This document shows positions 1 to 41,784 of a DNA stretch of 64,000 bases, piece by piece. Both the position numbers and the translations under genes were made by a program. The notes below the pieces were generated by a model, which was given only the letters and a program-made list of their open reading frames with translations, was not told the origin of the DNA and did not search any database. The stretch is taken from contig CM060312.1 of assembly GCA_030674185.1 (NCBI GenBank), positions 50,922,307 to 50,986,306 of the forward strand. The letters are read 5' to 3'. Origin of the DNA: Monoplex corrugatus (lineage: Eukaryota; Mollusca; Gastropoda; Littorinimorpha; Ranellidae). The stretch's first letter is position 1; each line of letters starts with the position of its first letter.

Positions 1-36
<36 letters not shown>

Positions 37-54
37 CGCGCGCGCGCGCATCCC
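1..54. repeat. (AC)n microsatellite with GC-rich end
   Basis: The window opens inside a pure AC dinucleotide tract that becomes a short CG-alternating tract before unique sequence begins. Its left boundary lies outside the window. Confidence 0.95.
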
Positions 55-112
55 CTCTGCAGAGCATCTCTTTCTCACACTAGTACACAAAGACTGCACA
101 CAGACAAATAAG

Positions 113-584
113 TCCAGTCACTGTGGTGTAGTGGTTAATGCAACGGATAACCGACTGACAAGTTGTGGGTTCGAATCCCCATCAGTCCCTTCAAAAATCA
201 CTGTGAGGGTTTTCGGTTCTAACCGGCTCCTCCCAGAGTTGAGCGTGCTATGGGCTCATTGAGAAGACTGGGACCACACAGTCAAGTCTCATCCACATCA
301 CCAATGCGTCATTGAGGGTGTTGCTCAAATCTTCTGACCAGCGCTGCAGGTGTCTGTATCTCTCGGACCTGGTTGATGCCAGGATATATTATGATAGTAA
401 TCATTACGTTGTCTCAATCCTGAATGGAACTCCATAGCATCATGATTATCATCCTCATCGACATCATGATCATCACATCGTAAAAAATTTTTTTTAAAAA
501 GTGCCAGCTTCTGTGGCCAAGTTTGCAAAGAAAATGGGACGAAAGAAAAAGTGAGAACAAAGGTAGCCTCCCTGAGTGCGATAG
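113..584 (+). mobile_element. tRNA-derived SINE, family 1, copy 1
   Basis: The head has RNA polymerase III-type boxes: an A-box-like stretch (GTAGTGGTTAATGC) near 128-142 and a B box (GGTTCGAATCC) near 168-178. A non-tRNA body follows, then an ATC/CATCAT-rich stretch near 440-475 and a conserved distal segment ending at GAGTGCGAT. The same order occurs at 22282-22790 and 56230-56708 (+) and at 15690-16319 (-), which shows it is a dispersed family. No coding capacity is visible. The family name is unknown to me. Confidence 0.8.
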
Positions 585-920
585 AAAAAACAAACAAACA
601 AAAAACGACAAATAGGCAAGCAAGCAAGTTACACACACACTCATGCACCAGCACACGTAGAGCCTACATTATATCAAGGTGAATGGGGTCACAATGATTC
701 CTCTATCTGATACCATAGTGACCGCGTTCTCAAACTGAAAAAAAGAAAAGTGCTTTTGTACGACCTAGCTCAAATTATCGTGCAACAGTAACCCACTTCT
801 AGCTCCTTCACGCGATCATGTGAACCCTTGCAGGAGGTGGACATGACAATTCCTGATTCTGACCTCACTTTGACCTGAAATTGACCCCTTGAATTAAACT
901 ATCTCGCCCGAGTTAGGAGA

Positions 921-928
921 TCACGTGA
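921..928. promoter_or_regulatory. Palindromic E-box TCACGTGA upstream of ACOX
   Basis: TCACGTGA lies 30 bp upstream of the ACOX start codon. CACGTG E-boxes of this form bind bHLH-zip factors of the MiT/TFE and USF groups in animals. The same block, with flanking AGATCACGTGACA, is kept upstream of both exon-1 copies in the inverted duplication (45514-45521 and 61181-61188). The conservation is seen directly; regulatory use is inferred. No TATA box is evident nearby. Confidence 0.45.
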
Positions 929-958
929 CACGTACGTTGTCTAGTTTGGTACAGAAAC

Positions 959-30353
<29,395 letters not shown>

Positions 30354-30627
30354 TGAACGGGACACATTACTTCTTGTTGTGTTCTTGTGAAGTAGAAAGC
30401 CAAATCATTGCCACATGCAAATACCTGGAGTGAAAAGCAAAATCGTTGCTATGCTCGCATAATTGGAGTATAGTTCTGGATTATTCCATATGCCCACATT
30501 AACTATCCTCTTCAGTCGCTGTTTCTTTTCTTTACAAATCAGATAAAGGAATCACAGCCAAAGACTGCATTTAGAAGAAGAGTAAAAACGGGAGTGTGCA
30601 TCAGTCCCTCAAGAGCATCAAGCTGTT

Positions 30628-30815
30628 TGCATGCCTTTGCAAAGCAAGTCATTACACTAAGTGTTTATGTGCCTTTGCAAAGCAGTTCATTAAAAAAAAA
30701 ATTATAAAGTATACTTTTTGTTTATCTGCTTTTGCAAAGCAATTCATCACACTAAGTATACTTTGTGTTGATGTGTGCCTTTTGCAAAGTAATTCATTAC
30801 AATAAGTGTACTGTT
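30628..30815 (+). repeat. Four-copy degenerate tandem repeat in ACOX 3'UTR
   Basis: Four copies of a 45-65-bp unit built on the palindromic core CTTTGCAAAG followed by CAxTTCATTACACTAAGT. Cores lie near 30634, 30672, 30731 and 30779. Confidence 0.8.
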
Positions 30816-30863
30816 ATGCCCTTGGTTGTGATATTCAGTGATTATCTGTAAAACTGTGGAAAA

Positions 30864-30869
30864 AATAAA
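30864..30869 (+). promoter_or_regulatory. Candidate ACOX polyadenylation signal
   Basis: AATAAA about 510 bp downstream of the ACOX stop, followed by TGTTTTGT, a GU-rich stretch. It is the first canonical hexamer after the stop. A second one lies near 31516. Confidence 0.5.
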
Positions 30870-30889
30870 CTGTTTTGTAATAAGAGAAT

Positions 30890-31590
30890 GGAAGAATGGG
30901 ATGGGGAGGGGATACAAAAATGAATGAGTCCTAAAGCAGAAAAATAAAAGTGAAAACGAATCAAACACACAATGGAAAGGGGATGGAATGGTAGTAAAAG
31001 AAAAGCAAGGATCGTAGGTGGAGAGAGGGGTTAGAATATATGTTTGTCAGTCATGTTGATGAGTGCTAGATAAGGTCTGCCAAGCACTGTCTTATTTGAC
31101 AGTATATGTTTTGTAATACATAAAAAGTCCATGATTTGTTGCCTTGTTTCCTATGTTTTGTTTCAAAAGCATTCCTGGTTGATTATCATTCTTCTGTGCT
31201 GTGTGTGTGTGTCTGTGTGTGAGAGAGAGAGTGCGTGTGAGTGTGTATTCATGCTTCTTAATCTGTTTTGATCATTGTTATGTTTTGTTCTGAAAGCATT
31301 CTTGGCTGATTGTCGTTTTGTCTTTGTTGTGTGTATGTGTGTGTGTGTGTGTGTGGTTGCATTTGTGTATCTGTTTTAAAGTGTGTATATGTATGTGTGA
31401 ATGTATATGTGTGTTTGTGTATACTTTTTTTTTTTTTTCAACGCATTTGAACTTAGTAATTGTAATTTTGACAAGGGAGATGATATGTTCATAAAATTAT
31501 GAAAAAGAGTGTTTCAATAAAAATATGTTTTTGTGGTGCTTACAGTTGTAAGATGTGATAAAAGTTTGGGAAATTGAAGGTTAGATATTC
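30890..31590 (+). other. Intergenic, with TG-rich tracts
   Basis: No gene. Contains interrupted TG tracts (about 31200-31240 and 31328-31420) and two similar segments (TGTTTTGTTTCAAAAGCATTC near 31150 and its variant near 31280), which look like a local duplication of about 110 bp. Confidence 0.5.
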
Positions 31591-32040
31591 ATAATCATCA
31601 TCATCTTGTGCCCATCCATGTGGCATTGGTGATCTTAGCCCTCCACATGAATCTATCCCCTGTTGCTGCATGTACATCTCCCACTCTCTCTGTCTTCACA
31701 CCCTGCAAGTCCGTCCAATATTTTCTCCCTGGGTCTGCCTGGTGTTCTCTTTCCCTCCAGCTTTTCCTTTCTCGTGTTTTGGCTGGGAATATATGATGGT
31801 GGTTTCCCGTTGCCTTCCATTGGTTTTTGTGTAGACTCTCCGCTAGCCTTTGTCATTCCCACAACAACACACAAGGCAGTGGGGGTGGTTTTCTGTTAGG
31901 GTTTACTCCCTTAGCCTTATTCTTTCCCGAGATAACCACAAGGCAGTGGTGCTATTTACCTGTGAGGTGCTCAGTTACCACATGTTACCACGAGGAGGCG
32001 TAACGTAGGGCTTGCTGATGGAGAAACTATGTACTGACAG
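31590..32040 (-). mobile_element. LINE fragment, 3' end of ORF and 3' region
   Basis: Minus-strand frames retain KLEGKRTPGRPREKILDGLA (near 31745-31690), matching the GKRIPRRPREKILDRLAEWL stretch of the better preserved copy at 59485-59958. Plus-side positions 31790-32040 look like its 3' region. It is short and broken. Confidence 0.7.
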
Positions 32041-32364
32041 AGAGAGACGCATTCTGCTGTCATTTTCACATAGCTGCAAGCTGAAAGCAAGAGGTGACAA
32101 GCACGCAGTCACCAGCCAACACACTAGACATATCACATCAGCCATCTGACACACTTAGATATTAAAGTTAGATATCAAAGATTCCAAAAGTAGACAGATT
32201 TCAGTTAACCCAGTCTTGACCCTATCCAGCTATTGTTAGCCAGAGCTTTATCTGACTGGTTGCAAGTTTGGCAGGGTTTTCGCATGCTGAGTCACACATA
32301 TCTCTAAATGTATGTGAGTGTGTTCTGAACAAACTCCAACTTTGCATAGATAAGGGACAACAAT

Positions 32365-32387
32365 GGGGGGGGGGGGGGGGGGGGGGG
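32365..32387. repeat. (G)23 homopolymer
   Basis: Uninterrupted run of 23 G residues, a candidate G-quadruplex or replication-slippage site. Confidence 0.97.
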
Positions 32388-32389
32388 AC

Positions 32390-33010
32390 AGCTTCATTTT
32401 CTCTGCAACCAAAACTCAATGTGTCCTTTTTCGTAACCTTTGACAATACTGACTGTTTAATCTGTCCAGGAAAGTCTGTTACTCCTGCTGTTAAAGAGGC
32501 TAAGTTTCTTGTAGTTGTTGTTGGTCCAAAAGTTAAATCTCCAAAAGCGTATTGAGTATTTCAATACCTTGTGCACGGACTGAGGCACAGATATGATTGC
32601 TGATCCAAAGTCATGTCAGTTAGGGTGTCATTTCTGAACTCTTTATAGTAAATTCTTTTAACTTGTATGGAAATAAGGTATAAGCCTTTATGCTGTTAAT
32701 ATGCACAAAATTATAATGACACCATATCTAATTTAGTTGTGTGATGTCATTGAAGATCTGATGTAATTAACTGTGTCCAAAAAAGTGTAGAGCAGCTCAG
32801 ATGCTATGTCTTTACAAGGCTCAAACATGGAGTCAGTCTAATCAAAATTCATGCTGATTTGATTCTTGTGAATGGAGACAAGTGTGTGACATGTAGGACA
32901 ATTTGTTGCTGGATTTACAGTTTAAATGATTTGAAAGACAAGTACTGATGTGGCTGTCAAATTGAGGCTCAAAACGAGCACATTTTCACTTTGTAAAGAG
33001 AGTAGGTGCA
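32390..33010 (+). other. Intergenic, nothing recognised
   Basis: I see no gene or element in this AT-rich stretch. Confidence 0.5.
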
Positions 33011-33059
33011 GAGGATTTGCATATTTCAGTCCATGTAGGTAGAGAGGATCTGTATATTT

Positions 33060-33842
33060 TAGTCAATGAAAAAGGTGAAACTTATGATGTTTTATATGGC
33101 ACAGTTGAACTGATCTTTTGGAATAATCTTGACTTGAGGAAGATGGCTTCCAGCTGGATATCAAATCTTTTGACAAGAGGAGCAGAAGAAAAACCGCAGA
33201 CAGTTCAGAATTCTAAGCAGTTGTTTGCAGTGTTTGAGCCAGAGAGCACCAGCCCATGTGAACTGATCACAGGTGTTGAAACATGGATCACTTTCTATTG
33301 CATTTCAAACAAACGGTCCAATCAAATGTGGGTGAGCACTGATGATGAAAAACCAGTTATATTGAGACCTGGTTTTCAAAAACAGAAGAGACTATTCTCC
33401 ATTTTCTTTCAACTCCCAAGGCTCTGTAGCTTTCGATGTTTTGCCTGAAAAGTCTGCTCTTACTGTTAGATATTCTGTAGAAAGCATTTTTGCTTGGAGT
33501 TGTGCGGTCCATCCATGAGCAGCTTTTGAATATGGATACCAGCAAAACATTTCCGCTACATGAGAACTCAAGTGCTCATAAAGCCGAAGTCACTGTAACC
33601 TATCTACGTTTCCCTCACCCACTCTACAGACCTGACATGGTTCCATGCGACTTGTGGTTGTTTCCCCTTCTGGAGCAAAACCTGGATGGCAAGAAGTTTT
33701 CAAGAATCCAGGACTTGGGAAGATCAGTGAAATCTCAGTTTACTTTCGTATCTCAGATGGACTTTCAAAAAGCATTTTGCTCTCACTGAGAAAGCTGAAA
33801 CATTGTATAGAGAGAGGAGGCCAGTACTTTGTAGTACTCTGA
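33060..33842 (+). pseudogene. Heavily decayed mariner-like transposase
   Basis: Broken frames hold LITGVETWITFY (near 33265; the first catalytic Asp is Val), LHENSSAHKAEV (near 33560; the second Asp is Glu), RPDMVPCDLWLFPLLEQNLDG (near 33630) and CIERGGQYF (near 33812). The Glu-to-Asp spacing is shorter than DD34D, so an internal deletion is likely. I found no TIRs. It is a different lineage from the element at 8296-9634. Confidence 0.7.
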
Positions 33843-33949
33843 AAATTTCACATACATTAGACTTCCTAATTTTGATCTGTGAAGTGACAACACTTTAGGG
33901 TCAGCCCTTATATGAAAACACTGCTTTACTGCTAACAGAGCCCTAGTCT

Positions 33950-35000
33950 GTTCCAAACTGGACTGTGGCAGCATTGTATACAGTTCTGCAAGACCCTCTT
34001 GCTTATGTAGACTTTATCCCATTCACCATCAAGGGCTCTGCTTCTATCTTGAAACAGTCCACACATCTCCAACTGTACATGTAGACTGAAACTAACATTG
34101 AACTACTCTCTGAAAATATCTGAATCTGAAACCCTGCTTATGACTGTGTCTTCAACCACAAAGTTAAAACCAAATTCGAAAAAAGCTTCAAATGTGTTCC
34201 GCCTCTTTAAACATGTATCCCTCCTCACATGCAGAATGCGATATTGATGTAGCAGTTGTTTCAGAGTCCTCCAAATTTTGGTAAAGCCCACCATGAAATT
34301 TCCAAACACTAAGACTCCACCAGTTAATGGGCATACAAGTCCTTTTATTCAGAACACTGTCAAAAATTTCCATCATCCCACAAAATATTCAAGATAGATC
34401 AAAGTCTGATAAAACTGTTACTGCTGCTGCCTTTTGTTCTGCTACTCCTAACTGACCCGTTATCGAAACACATTATATCCAATAGTTTAGTATTATACAG
34501 CTGAACTGACTGCTCTGGTTTGGTCTCTAAAACTGTTGTCCCAATCCAAGCATAAGACTTTTTCATCTTTTTGAAATTCTTTTCCACCTGGATGATAATA
34601 GCTGGTCATAGCATTGGTCATCCAGATAATAGCTGGTCATAGCATTGGTCATCCAGAGCTCCTGAAATTATTTTAGGTCTTTTCCTGACTTAAAACTGAC
34701 CGTTTCTTGCCTGGATTCCTGCCACATTGGTGATCAGTACGAAGAAATAGCTGACTGCCTTGCCAGAAATGCCATCATGGAAAACATCTCTTACTTTTTC
34801 ATCCCTTACAATGATCTGAAACCCAAAATTCAAACATGTGAAACTCTTTAAACAATATTATTCCTTTTCTCACACTGGACGGAGCAGCAGGGAAGTTTCA
34901 GTCTTTTTCTCCTAATTTTTGTATCTGGTGTTTGTTTGTTTGTGATCTTACGCTTGACAAAGGCCAGTTGGCCGAAACTTTGCGCCTGTCTTGTCTTGTT
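33950..35000 (+). mobile_element. Decayed LINE with RNase H-like remnant
   Basis: Plus-strand pieces resemble the RNase H tail of jockey/I-type LINEs: SIIQ(A)EL-like sequence near 34490 and IADCLARNAI near 34748-34775, followed by FIPYNDLKPKIQ. The 3' part GGCCAGTTGGCCGAAAC near 34965 resembles LINE 3' ends. All frames are broken. Confidence 0.5.
34588..34657. repeat. Two-copy 32-bp tandem repeat
   Basis: GATAATAGCTGGTCATAGCA followed by TTGGTCATCCA is present twice in direct succession. Confidence 0.9.
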
Positions 35001-35039
35001 GTATTAAATACGCGTTCTTATTCCTTTTTCATGTTTTTT

Positions 35040-36690
35040 CTTGTTAATGTGAAACTCTGACAAGAAGATTGGCTCAAACAGAGAGAAGTCAAACTGTTAC
35101 AAATCTGTCTGGACCTTTAACATTTCCTCCCATCTGCTCTTGAGGCCACTAGATGGAGACAGTATTAATGCAAGTTATACATGAGTTACACATTCTTTCT
35201 TTCTTTCATAAAAGGAAGAAGCACCATGATGTATACCGTGTGATGAATCACTCAGCATCAAACAACTTCTTGTTGATTGCTGGCATTTGCTCAACATGAG
35301 GTGTAAGCATTATACAGTACACTCCTTTAAGAACCTCTTCAGAGATGTTCCTCTTGAATTAATTTGCAAGTTGTTTTTGCAAGTGATTGATAGGTTTTAT
35401 CTTATATGATAATATATATGGGACAGATTTTTAAAAGCATTTTAGACATGAAGGCTAAGTATATGCTTGATTTTTAATTCTTTCATAAATAAGATACACT
35501 ACAGTGTGCCTCAGACGCACATTTGTCTCTTGCTGAAGTACACAAAAGTAGACCTTGAGTTTAAACATTCCTGGTGCATGGTTTAAAGGTTTCTTCAAAA
35601 CTAAGTGGTACAGCTCTGATCAACAATCATCCTGAAGTGCAAATGTACCCTTAGACTGGCTTTGAATGTCTTGCCATATATGAATGCACTACTAACAGCC
35701 CGTACATTGTGTGTATGAATGTGAGTTTATATGTGGCCCAGTGACATTGATACTGATTCTACAGTGAATATCTACTATGCATACGCATTTGCCCATTGCA
35801 TTTCTACAACTTGGAAGTGTCTATGAATACAAAAGATCACATAAAAAAATTCTACTCTATGACATTGAGCGCCCCCTTGTGTTAATTATGAAAAAAAAAG
35901 ATTTTTTTTCAAAAAGTGATAAATCAGTCCATAATCAAGTGAATGTATACAAACTTTACCATGTGTTAGTCCGTTGCATTTTCTACAAAATCACAAAATT
36001 CCAAGTCTGTATGTGTTAGCATTCATTTTCTAGGGGTTTTTTGTTTTTGGGGTAACCTGTACAACTGGTTGATACCGAGAGTGTAATGAAGGAAACTGAT
36101 AGCCAGTCACGGCTGTTCCAAACGTGCTCTTTAGTTGGAGAGGCGAGCGGCCTGACCTAGCAGTGACCTGACCTACTTTCAGGCTGTGGGGGGCATTCCA
36201 TCCCACTGACAGCTGTAGTGCCAGCACAGCGCTGTCAGGGAACAAAAATGAGTTGGTTGCTAAACAGTCCCAATTTTTAGAGCGCCTTTCAACAGTCTGT
36301 CTGATATGTAAGAAATCGTGTAGCCAATATAAACAGCTTTAGAACAAGACTAAATATGACCAGGTTAGTTCAGTAGGCTACTCTACCAAATCTTGTATAA
36401 CACATATGTAAATTCATGCAGTAACGTAACTCCGTCACGATCTCAGTTTTCTCCCATAAATGTCAACCCCACTAATCAATCATTCTAGGTTTTCATGGTC
36501 TAACGAAGACGCATTATGCAATCTGTAACACTTCAGCTCCTGTCTTCGCTTATCAGACAAATTTCAATGTTGGCGGGGAAGGAGGGAGCCTCCAGTTAAT
36601 TACTCTACCATAGCGGCAACTTGACCCGCCCGGTACACTGCCTCTTAGCTGCCGGCTGCAAGAGAAAGTCGACATAGGAGGCCTATAGAC
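35040..36690 (+). other. Intergenic, nothing recognised
   Basis: No open frame with a recognisable protein, no element ends and no long repeats. The 36100-36250 part is less AT-rich but still unassigned. Confidence 0.5.
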
Positions 36691-37201
36691 TGTTTCTTGT
36701 GTGTTTGCACAAAGCCGTGAGAGAGAGAGAGAGAGAGATGGGGTGGGGAGGTGGGGGTACTTGTGTCTCTCTACAAAGGGTGTGTGTGTGTGTTTGAGAG
36801 AGAGAGGGAGGGGTTGTGAGTTGGTGAAACAGAGAGACGCTCCCACACACCGGCCTACACCCTCTACAACCCCCCCTCCCCAATACACTCAGACACAAAG
36901 GCAGTTCTAAAGACAGAGAAAGTGAGAAAGAAAGAAACGTGAAACATGAAAAACACTTTGTTATTCAAGGATTGTAGCATTAGGTGCCACAGGACCTGTC
37001 TTACAGTTAGTCCTTACTAATCTTCTAATACTAAGCTTACAGACATAAAAGTGAAGAACGAAGGGAAAAGTGGACTGTGGAAGAAAAGAAAAAGAATACT
37101 AGCTTTTAAACAGAAGGAAACACAGAAAGCATTAAATAAAGAACGAAAAGAAAAAATATATAAAGGGAATAAAAAGGAGGATGGTGTGTGTGTGTGTGCG
37201 C

Positions 37202-37258
<57 letters not shown>

Positions 37259-37360
37259 AGAGAGAGAGAGAGAGGGGGGGACACACAACACAAACTGACA
37301 CACGCACGCACTGGCACAGACGCACACATCACATAAACACACAGAGACAGACAGACAGAC
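36690..37360. repeat. Cluster of simple repeats (GA, TG, CA, GACA)
   Basis: GA tracts near 36719-36738 and 36795-36810, a TG tract at about 37186-37257, a GA tract, then CA and (GACA)n at about 37260-37355. All longer frames here are repeat artefacts. Confidence 0.93.
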
Positions 37361-38716
37361 AGACATGCGTCTTCACTTACCAGGTGTCTTTTTCTTTTAC
37401 GAAAGGGGAGGAGGAAAACACAGGTTAAGTACTCCAATGTCACGAGGTTGGCCACTAGACATGATAGACGGGGTTATGGCTGTTCTCACTATATACCGTT
37501 TATTAGTTGCATTGGTTTATTTTCCTTTGGGTCCGTCTGTTGGAGTCATATAATACATGAGAGTGGGACACTCAGTCATATTTTGTTCTATTCAGCTCCA
37601 GTCTAATAAAGTCTCATCATTTTTGATGAACAAAAGCAACTCCAACATTAAAAAAAATATATCAGCTGCTGTTGTTGTCAATTAAACCTGTCAAATCCAG
37701 TTCGGTCTGTACCGAGATTATCACTGTATAGTAGAATGTAACAGAAATCATGCAATGTTGTTTTCAATTCAGCACGATTTGTAATTACCTTTTATGACAT
37801 ATTTTATTTCACAACGACCTAGGCCAGCCCATGCTCATGTTTGATTGAAAAAAAACCTGATATTACAATCAGTGACATTGTCTTGGCTAATTTTGTGTAC
37901 GCATTTTCACTCTATTTTTTGTGTTTTCTGGTCACTGACAATAGTTCATGAAGAAATACACACACTGAAGATAGATACCGAAAAAAAAAACACACACACT
38001 CACACACACACACACTCCACGTTACTGGAGTAAAAAACTGAAAATAAACACCTTCACTTCAGCAGACACAGTGCACTAAATACTCATTCAATTCCACGTT
38101 ACTGGAGTAAAAGATTGTGTGCCCCACTCTTATTAGCACCACTTGCTCCACTAAAGAATTAAAATTAATTTCACTGTCTGACTAGCACAGACGATGTGTT
38201 GATACGGCAAACATATACCCAAAACGATTGCAAATAAATAGTAAACGACTAAACAAGAAATTCTGAAACTTGGTGTAGTTCAAGACAAGGGAAAATTCTT
38301 TTGACTGACAAAAGATAGGCGCCAACAAAACCTTGACTGCACTGTAATCTGCTTCCAAAGAGAGTGAAAAGGCGCCACTTTTTAACAGAGACAAAGAAGG
38401 GAAGTACTCCGTGACCTTGATGGTAGGCAGTGGAATGTCTGGCACTGATGCTATCAGGGGTCACGGGCTGGGTCAGCCGCCCGCGGCCTAGCTGTAACTA
38501 AACGTGCCGTTTTTCTCCTCTCTGTACAGCCGTGCAGTATAGAATGAGTTAACTGTTGACTTTCTAATTAGACTTGGAGATGTTTTTCACATGAGGTTAG
38601 CCCTGATATGATCATAGTGGCTGGTTGGGCTATAAACAATAGGAATAGAACTCGTGTGTGTCTTTGTCTGTGTGTGTCTGTGCCTGTTTCTGTCTTTTTT
38701 GTGTGCACATGTTTGT
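37361..38716 (+). other. Intergenic with small repeats
   Basis: No gene. CCACGTTACTGGAGTAAAA occurs twice (near 38018 and 38094). A short piece near 38595-38650 (TTAGCCCTGATATG, TGGGCTATAAACAATA) matches the 3' end of family A. Confidence 0.5.
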
Positions 38717-38755
38717 GTGTGTGTGTGTGTGTTGTGTGTGTGTGTGTGTGTTTGA
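38717..38755. repeat. (TG)n microsatellite
   Basis: TG tract with one interruption. Confidence 0.95.
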
Positions 38756-39144
38756 CTTCATTGCGTAGTAATGGATAATATTTTTCATCCCCTTACGTCT
38801 TCCCTTGTCAGAGGGGTGTGTGTATGTATGTGTGTGTTTGTGTGCAGATGTACATGTTTTGAAATTTCTTGTTTGTTGGAATTATTAACTTGGTGTGGTT
38901 AAACAATTTTTCAAAAGACTTGTTAACATCAGCGTTTGTGATTAAAACTTTTTTTGCCATATGGAAGTGCACATATGTTGCTGAAATGGTCATAATACCT
39001 GAATATTTTTAAATCTGTGTCTTGATTTGTGTCTAAATATTAAATATACATAATGAAATCTTGTAAGGCATGTCAATGGCTGGCTTATGGAAGCATGAAA
39101 AACACCCAGCATGGAAGCATTGGCAAGCAAGTTTGAAAAAAATG

Positions 39145-39285
39145 ACTTTTAGCTTTTAATTTTACTGGTGGAAATCAAAGTATCAGTGTCAGTATCACTG
39201 TATGTGACAATTTGAAACTTTGAAAAAATGGCTTTTAGTTCATAACTTTAGCATTGGAAATCAAAGTATCAGTATCAGTATCTCG
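39145..39285. repeat. Two-copy ~55-bp repeat
   Basis: ATGACTTTTAGCTTTTAATT to GGAAATCAAAGTATCAGT and its variant near 39228-39275 are direct repeats. Confidence 0.65.
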
Positions 39286-39289
39286 CCTG

Positions 39290-39616
39290 TCACCTGTCCC
39301 TGTCACTGGGTTCGATGTTAGCCGCTGCATGTTTTGACACCACCATCTCCCTCCAGGCCGCTCTGTCTTGACTTTTGTGAGCAATTTCTGGAATATTTAG
39401 GCCACTGATGTTGGTCATGTTCTTGATGTATGAGATTGAAGGTCTGCCTTTTTTCCTTTTTGCCTGTTTTTTCTTGAAAGATGTTGCCATGAGGTCTGCG
39501 TTCTTGATGTGTGAATGTATTTTACAGCTGAATATATCTTGCATTAGCAAGATTTGCTCAGCTATTAGCATGAGTTTAGAAATGATGGCATCAAGGTCAA
39601 GATTACATAATCCCAA
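39290..39616 (-). mobile_element. LINE ORF2 C-terminal fragment
   Basis: The minus strand reads KRKKGRPSISYIKNMTNISG, LNIPEIAHKSQDRAAWREMV and V, the end of many LINE ORF2 proteins (KR.RGRP....I......L....A.DR..WR..V). The upstream part is not recognisable. Confidence 0.65.
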
Positions 39617-39664
39617 AAAGTGTTTAAAATCAGCACTTCTTGAAAAAGGTGCATGAAGAAAACA

Positions 39665-39945
39665 CTTTCTCAGGAACTTTTGAGGAAATGTATATTTTGT
39701 TTTTACTATTGTGGCAATTTGATATTATCCTTGCATCAGGAACATTTTAGGAAATTTGATATTATCTTTGAATCAGGAACTTTTTAGGAAACATGAATTC
39801 TTGCATTAGGAACTTTTGAGGAAATATTAATTCTGTTTTTACTAATATGGCAATTTGATATTATCCTTGCATCAGGAACTTTTTAGGAAACATGAATTTC
39901 TGTTTTTACTGCTGTGGCAATTTGATAGTATTCTTGCAACATGTT
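39665..39945 (+). repeat. Irregular 50-90-bp tandem repeat
   Basis: Blocks CAGGAACTTTTGAGGAAA, TGGCAATTTGATATTATC and CTTGCATCAGGAACTTTTTA recur three to five times in shuffled tandem order. Confidence 0.85.
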
Positions 39946-41780
39946 AAGTTGTATTCGAACTGAAGTTTCTTCAAGGTCACAGTGACTCTTGAGAACAGAA
40001 TCCAGATTTTCTGGCAGGAAAGAAACATTTCAAATAGTGGTTCTTTTCTGTTATTTGTGATTGAACAAATTTGATCTTTTGCAGAGACATTGTACATACA
40101 TAAGCAAATAAAGCCCTCATAATAGAAATAATCTAGCCATATGTACTTAATTCTTTTACTCTGAGGGTTTTGATGACATTTGTGTGAACAGCAATATAAC
40201 TATTGCAGGATGAATTACATGATCGGTTTATCATTGTAATTGTGGCTTGCATCGGACATTCAAATGCCAAAGCTTGGTTTATCTTGCTCAATCTCAAAAT
40301 CACGACCACAGCATTGTTGAAATACATGTTTTCAGTTACAACACTTGTATGTTTTTAACTGACTGTAACCATGTGTATTTTTTGACTAGATGTTTTTTTG
40401 ATTGACTTTGATTGATTTTCAAGGTTTTCTGTCACTTTGTGATTACAGTATATGCAACAAAACCCATTGAAAATTCCAAAAATCAATTTTCTCTTAAAGA
40501 TTCAGAACAAAATTTGTTAAGTGAAATAAGATTACCGAGCTTTTTCAATATACATTTCCATTTGTATGTAACAGTTTTGGTGTCAGCAGCAAAGAGAATA
40601 TCATTAAAATGTAGAAACATGGTTTTGAGTATCTTCCATTTTTTCATAGAGTCTGAACTTAAATGTATTAGTAGATAAGCATTGAGGAAAAAAATTAGAT
40701 AATGCTGCCTGTAACAACATTTGTTTTTACATTTGTATCAAAAGTGCTGCCACAATTGTTTGAAATAAATTTATTCAAAACTTTCTGTGACTTCCACGTT
40801 GTTCTTTGGCAAAGAGACATAACTTTGTGGCTTAACACAGGTATTATAGCCATGTTCTGAAAGATGTTGTTACTTCGTATTAACTTGTAAGTCTTTAGCC
40901 AAACATGTATTTAAATAAAAACAAAAAAAAATGTTGTTCATACTCTTGCATAAAAAATTGCTTGCTTGAATTTCCACGAATTTATTTAATTATTGCATTA
41001 ACATATAACAGAAAAAGATACATGCTTGATTTAGAGAATTTGATTGCTATGACTTATATTCAGCCACAGCCTAAAATGGTCAGTGAGGAAACTTGTCCCA
41101 CATAATTATCTAGTTTTTCATATCATTTCATCTTTTCCATTTCCTTGAGAAAAAAAAAACCTACACAAATGGATATTAAGTATATGTCTGTGTATGCTCA
41201 TATTTGTGACAAAAATGTGTTGGCAAGATATTTTCGTCTGTTTGTGGATAGGTCATTACCAAATTTGGATCAGTGATGTAGACCATTGAAGAGTCACATA
41301 AGCATAAGTTTGGAGAAGATGTCAAAGTCAAGGTCACATGGACAAGAAGAAAAAAAAGTGCTTAAAACCAGTATTTGATGAAGAAAGTGTGTGGTTTGCT
41401 GAGATGAGCCAGTCTTCCAGTTTCCGATTATCAACACTACACCAACACCAGACAGTAGTAGACTGACACAACAAACATTTTCTTTTTTAAAGAAGGGGGT
41501 CTAAGACAGTCTGTCTCTTCTCCTTCTGTTTCAGTCAGAGTGCTAATTTTGCCCAAAATGAGGTCCAGTTTTAAGCCCGAGTCACCCAATCATTATTGTT
41601 TTTACCTCGAAGCATTTGATCTGGACTGTGACGAGGGTTGATAGTGGCTACGTGAGAAACTGTTTAGAAAGCAGGCTCCTCTTTGCGTTTACCAGCTATA
41701 AGAAGGAACTGCAGGGGCAGCAGTTTTGGAATATCCGACAATGAACATACCTGTTGATCAGTATTGGTAAGTTGCCCATC
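39946..41780 (+). other. Intergenic, AT-rich, nothing recognised
   Basis: About 1.8 kb in which I see neither a gene nor recognisable element ends. Confidence 0.5.
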
Positions 41781-41784
41781 AGGA

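Noticed and set aside
32365..32387. Assembly gap filler or cloning scar at the G23 run
   Set aside because: The flanks read as ordinary unique sequence. A homopolymer of this length occurs naturally, though its exact length is uncertain.
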